A DNA stretch of 64,000 bases. Source: Microstegium vimineum. Taxonomy: Eukaryota > Streptophyta > Magnoliopsida > Poales > Poaceae. The notes under the pieces are model-generated. The model saw nothing but the letters and a program-made list of their open reading frames with translations, was not told the DNA's origin and did not search any database. Each line of letters begins with the position of its first letter. Position 1 is the stretch's first letter. This document shows positions 60,562-64,000 of this stretch, piece by piece. A program made the position numbers and the translations under genes. The DNA is taken from assembly GCA_022036555.1 (NCBI GenBank), contig CM039123.1, forward strand, positions 10,169,217-10,233,216, written 5' to 3'.

Positions 60562-62552
60562 CTAGTCCCTACCATCAGCAGCATAGAAAGGAAGCAACTT
60601 CAGCGCCATCACATTCTCCTGAAAAGGGAAATGGGGACGGTGAGTGAATTAAACCTGTGTTAACAGAACACTATGAACAGTGTGCCTCTGAAGCTACCTC
60701 AGAGTTCTCCACATGTTCTGAGGGGAAATGAAGCCCAGTGGAACAGTTTTCAAGCACTTCAGGACCCTTCAGCCATGCTTTGTGAGCTTCAATGGCTTTC
60801 AGCTTGAAGTGAAACATCTGCAAGTGCCAATATGCAACCAATTCAGGTGCACAGTTGCTTTACACTAACGTAATTTGCAAAAAAGTTCCCTGAATAAAAA
60901 AAATGAGCAGAAGCTGACAGGAGAAGACTGAATGTGCTCCAAACCTCGGATAAAGAAATGCTTGGCTTCTCAAGTTCATCTCCGTTGACATGAATTCCAG
61001 TACCCGGACATTCTGGGCAAACTATGGATGTTATTTTGCTTTTCTTAGTTGCATTCTTTGCCTTCCTTCCTCGATTGCTCTTCCCCTTGCTAGCTATTTG
61101 GTCATTCAGCATCTAATATTGGCACAATATAGTCCAGTGTAAAAGGCAGGAAGTGTGAAATGGATGATAAGCCTGCATAAATCAAGTATAGAGAAGTCAT
61201 TACAAAAAATTTGGAATTTGAAGGAGACATATAATTGCTATATTCTAGAGTGAAAAAAAGTACAAAGAGGTAAACTGGCCCATGCTCTCTAATCTTCAAG
61301 AAACATTATTATGAAACAGAGATAGCAAAGAATGCTCAAAGTTGCTCACCCCACTTGAATTTCTACTGCTGCAAGCTAGGTTTCCTGTATTGCAGTTCAG
61401 CAAGGTGGCAACATCCTTTCCAGGGAGCATTGGTCTGCCGCAAATATCACACACTTTCTAAGCTGCTATGCGCTTCTGCTTCCTCAACTCTCTCCTCGCT
61501 GACGTGCTTGACAAGAGGCCAACTTGAAGATTGTGTGAGGTACCTGCTGGGGAACCAGTCACAATAGCTTGGCTACTGCCCTGTGGAGAGCTGTTCTGAC
61601 CGTTTGACTCTTCTGAAGATGCTTCTTGATCAGAGAATGATTTTTTCATTCGCTTTCCACGATGTCCAGCATCATCAATTACAAAGAAAGATCCAGCAGA
61701 GATAGAAAGGTCCTGTTCATCAGAAGACCACTTCCTGCCCAAATCATAGGTATAAGAGAAGTTGACTATCGCAAAGCCAGATTGCTCATAAGTGTTACAG
61801 CTCTCAGAACCATGGGAGCCTTCTTGTCCTACCCAAGCACACCAGATTTCGCTTATCTTCTTGCAGTTCTTGCTAGCTTCACAGATCTTGTATGAAATAT
61901 TTCCATATCCCAAAAGATGCACAGGCAAGTCTGAAACAACATCCTTTAGCAATACACCGGGAATAACAAGAGGACCATCAGTTCCACTGTTTGAAAGAGC
62001 ATGGCCTTCAGATACATCAGCAACTCTACAATTAGCTCGGCCTTTTCTACCATTGCGTGCACCTTTCACACCATTACAGGAGCTTGAACCATCTCTCAAC
62101 TTCGATGTCACCTCAGTATCATTCCGCGAAACCTCAGGCTGTGGAACCAGAGCAAGCTCTCTAGTGCTCTGCGAGCTTGAGTCCAGCAGGAGCGGATCCT
62201 TCTCACGCGAGTTGTTGAAGAAGAGCACGCCATCATTAAATGGACACGGCATGGGCCCAAACAGTGTGACCTTGGCCTCAGCATACCGCCGGGAGTGCAG
62301 GTTTCCCTTGAGGTGGTCGAACAGCACGTTGTCGCTGAAGCACTCAGTGAGGCAGATGGTGCAGAAGAAGATGACACGCTTCCCAACACGCCGTAGTTCG
62401 ACGTAAGTGTGCCCGCTCTGCCGCACCTCCCGGAGCGTGGCCTTTGCAGCAATCTCACGTATGTCACAGGGCCATTCCTTTTCACCACCAGCTCCTTCCC
62501 AACCATGGTGAATCCACACGTTACCTCCAACCTCAAATTTCTGCTGCTTTGC
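60562..62552 (-). pseudogene. C2H2/RING-like zinc-finger protein gene with two in-frame TAG codons
   Basis: Exons on the minus strand are about 62552-61350, 61172-60945, 60817-60698 and 60618-60562, all with GT-AG borders and compatible frames. The first exon encodes EWPCDIREIAAKATLREVRQ, a zinc finger FFCTICLTECFSDNVLFDHL followed by KGNLHSRRY, and a long low-complexity middle. Later exons encode a second cysteine cluster (KVCDICGRPMLPGKD, FHTSCLLHW, CPECPGTGIHV) and end ENVMALKLLPFYAADGRD. TAG codons at 61460-61458 (between KRIAA and KVCDIC) and 61115-61113 (between ILCQY and MLNDQ) interrupt an otherwise open frame. Each fits one GAG-to-TAG change. There is no ATG at the N-terminus: the open frame begins after TGA at 62555 with KQQKFEVGGNVWIHHG. 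The function of this family is not known to me. The well-preserved exons suggest recent decay or mis-sequenced bases. Confidence 0.75.
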
Positions 62553-63380
62553 TCACAAATCCCTCCAAAACTACCTCCGTACCCTTGTCTTCTTGAAATT
62601 CTCAGAAATTACAACCAAATTTCACCCCTCGTGAGATCTATGCTTCCCTCCAGACCCTAGAATTACAAACTTAAAAACAGGCTAAGCCTATCGGAGTACA
62701 GGGGGGCGGCGGCGGACCCAGTAAAGGACATGGGTGTACACATGCACAGCTGAAAATTAAAAAAAAATCGAGGTTAGTAGACATAATACATGTGAAATTA
62801 CATCAGATCCGCATACAAATAGCTTAGCTTAGGGTTTGGGTGCTCGATTTCGCACAGGAAGTTGAAGAAGAGGAAGGGGGGCGTACCTGGTAGTACTCGT
62901 CGCCAGTGAAGAGCCCGAAGAAGACATGACGCCGCGATGGAGACAGGCACCTGTCGTAGGGAGGCCGCGGTGGCGGAGGCGCGGTAGTCCAGCCGTCGAC
63001 CCGAGAGAGAGAGATAGGGAACACGACGTGGGGAACGGGACAAGAAAAGGCAAGACCGGTCGGACAAACGGGAGAAGCGGCGCGGTTGCCCAGCAGCCGT
63101 CGCCCGGAGAGACCGAGAGAGAGAAAGGGGGAGGAGACAGATAGAGAGAACACGCGCGCAGGCCGTCGGGAACGGGAGACGAAAGGCAGGGCCGAGCGGA
63201 TAAACGGGAGAATGAAGCAGAATAATTCGATTCAGACGTACTTCGATGGAAGGGAGGGTGGAGATCGCCGGCAAGGTGGTTGTCGCCGGCGAGGGGAATT
63301 TGGGTGCGAGAAGGCAAGACCACAAGGCTCGAGCAGAGGGTGAGAATTTGAGAAGAAAAAGAAAGGTTGGTAGATAGCTA
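62553..63380. other. Upstream region of the zinc-finger gene, GC-rich exon-like part
   Basis: At 62887-62820 on the minus strand, a segment containing ATGTCTTCTTCGGGCTCT ends at a donor-like CCAG|GTACGC, which could be an upstream exon or leader of the zinc-finger gene. It is embedded in GC-rich sequence (62880-63330) open in several frames on both strands. No domain was recognised, and no strong acceptor was seen at the start of the first zinc-finger exon, so the link is uncertain. Confidence 0.3.
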
Positions 63381-64000
63381 TAGAAAATGTGTTGGGCATT
63401 GCGTGTTTCAGGAGGCCCTTAAACTGCAGTTTTTTTTTAATGGCTCATGGCTTATATCTGACAAAAATAACCACAGCACGTCACCTATAAGCACATTTAA
63501 GGACGGGTCCTTCTTCTAAACACATTGATAAGGTGGGAAATTTGAATATTTAACATTCACCTTGTTTTTCTTAGAAAACAAAATTAAGTTGTGCTTTACA
63601 ACAATGAAGGTTAAAAGAACACTAATGGAAATATGAGCAAGAAACCCATCCAACAATGTGGACTTCGTTGATTCCCTATCCCTAGTCAATATAATTCTAA
63701 CTTCAGCCTAAGTCATATAAGTTTCATCAAATTTGTAAAAAAAAAACAGTGTTATATTCCTAAATAAGTATGGTTGGATTCACTATGGAATGTAGTTTCA
63801 TATTCTTCGATACTCTTATCATAAATTTGATTAAATTTCAAAATATTTTGACATGAACAAAACTAGAATTGTAGCATTTGCTGAATAATAGAGGGCCATT
63901 GCTCATATCGTGTTTATCAAGAGTTGTCCAATCGGCAGAGGTAGATACAGTAGGTCCGTATTTATTAGCTACAAGAACTCAATAAGTTTATTATTTTTAG
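63381..64000. other. Terminal AT-rich intergenic sequence
   Basis: AT-rich with a vague Stowaway-like stretch near 63740-63850. Nothing else was recognised before the window ends. Confidence 0.35.

Noticed and set aside
13291..61460. Idea that TAG is decoded as glutamate in this genome, from three in-frame TAG codons
   Set aside because: The PPR, formin, glutaredoxin and zinc-finger genes also use TAG as their natural final stop, and the other coding regions are uninterrupted. Premature stops are the simpler reading.

Overview
The window is plant nuclear DNA, most likely from a grass of the sorghum/sugarcane group (Andropogoneae). This is inferred from short GC-rich first exons followed by AT-richer GT-AG introns, many Stowaway-type MITEs with TA target duplications, solo LTRs, and grass-like gene content. 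No bacterial, organellar or viral gene was recognised. All splice sites given were read by eye from GT/AG signals and reading-frame continuity, without transcript data.

Layout: 1-12.9 kb is mobile-element territory, with a 3.65 kb solo LTR with perfect 5-bp target duplication, a TRIM-like element, several MITEs and a local duplication. At 12.9-17.9 kb two related P-class PPR genes lie head to head. The left one (minus strand) has a 1.1 kb solo LTR inserted at its apparent start codon and carries an in-frame TAG. The right one (plus strand) looks intact at 500 aa. 18-29 kb is repeats again, including an 814-bp Mutator-like element with 166-bp terminal inverted repeats and a GC-rich core, a retroposon with a 13-bp target duplication, and remnants of a small LTR element. 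A four-exon class I formin (834 aa) lies at 29.7-33.3 kb. A decayed MuDR transposase lies at 36-38.2 kb. A six-exon cinnamoyl-CoA-reductase-like gene (338 aa, minus) lies at 38.9-41.7 kb. 42-53.3 kb is a repeat-rich accessory block with AT microsatellites, tandem duplications and, at 48.9-50.9 kb, adjacent same-strand fragments of an ABC1/aarF-like kinase gene and an SFT2-like gene, which suggests gene capture by a transposon. The thioredoxin-glutaredoxin gene of the GRXS17 type (498 aa, three CGFS domains, minus) spans 54.2-58.8 kb. A zinc-finger gene (minus) with conserved later exons but two in-frame TAG codons and no clear ATG lies at 60.6-62.55 kb.

The genes do not form an operon or an obvious pathway. 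They cover organelle RNA metabolism (PPRs), actin nucleation (formin), phenylpropanoid-type reduction (CCR-like) and iron-sulfur/redox handling (glutaredoxin). The main interest is how mobile elements have altered genes here: an LTR that may supply a new start codon to a PPR gene, captured gene fragments, and three premature TAG codons that each look like a single GAG-to-TAG change.
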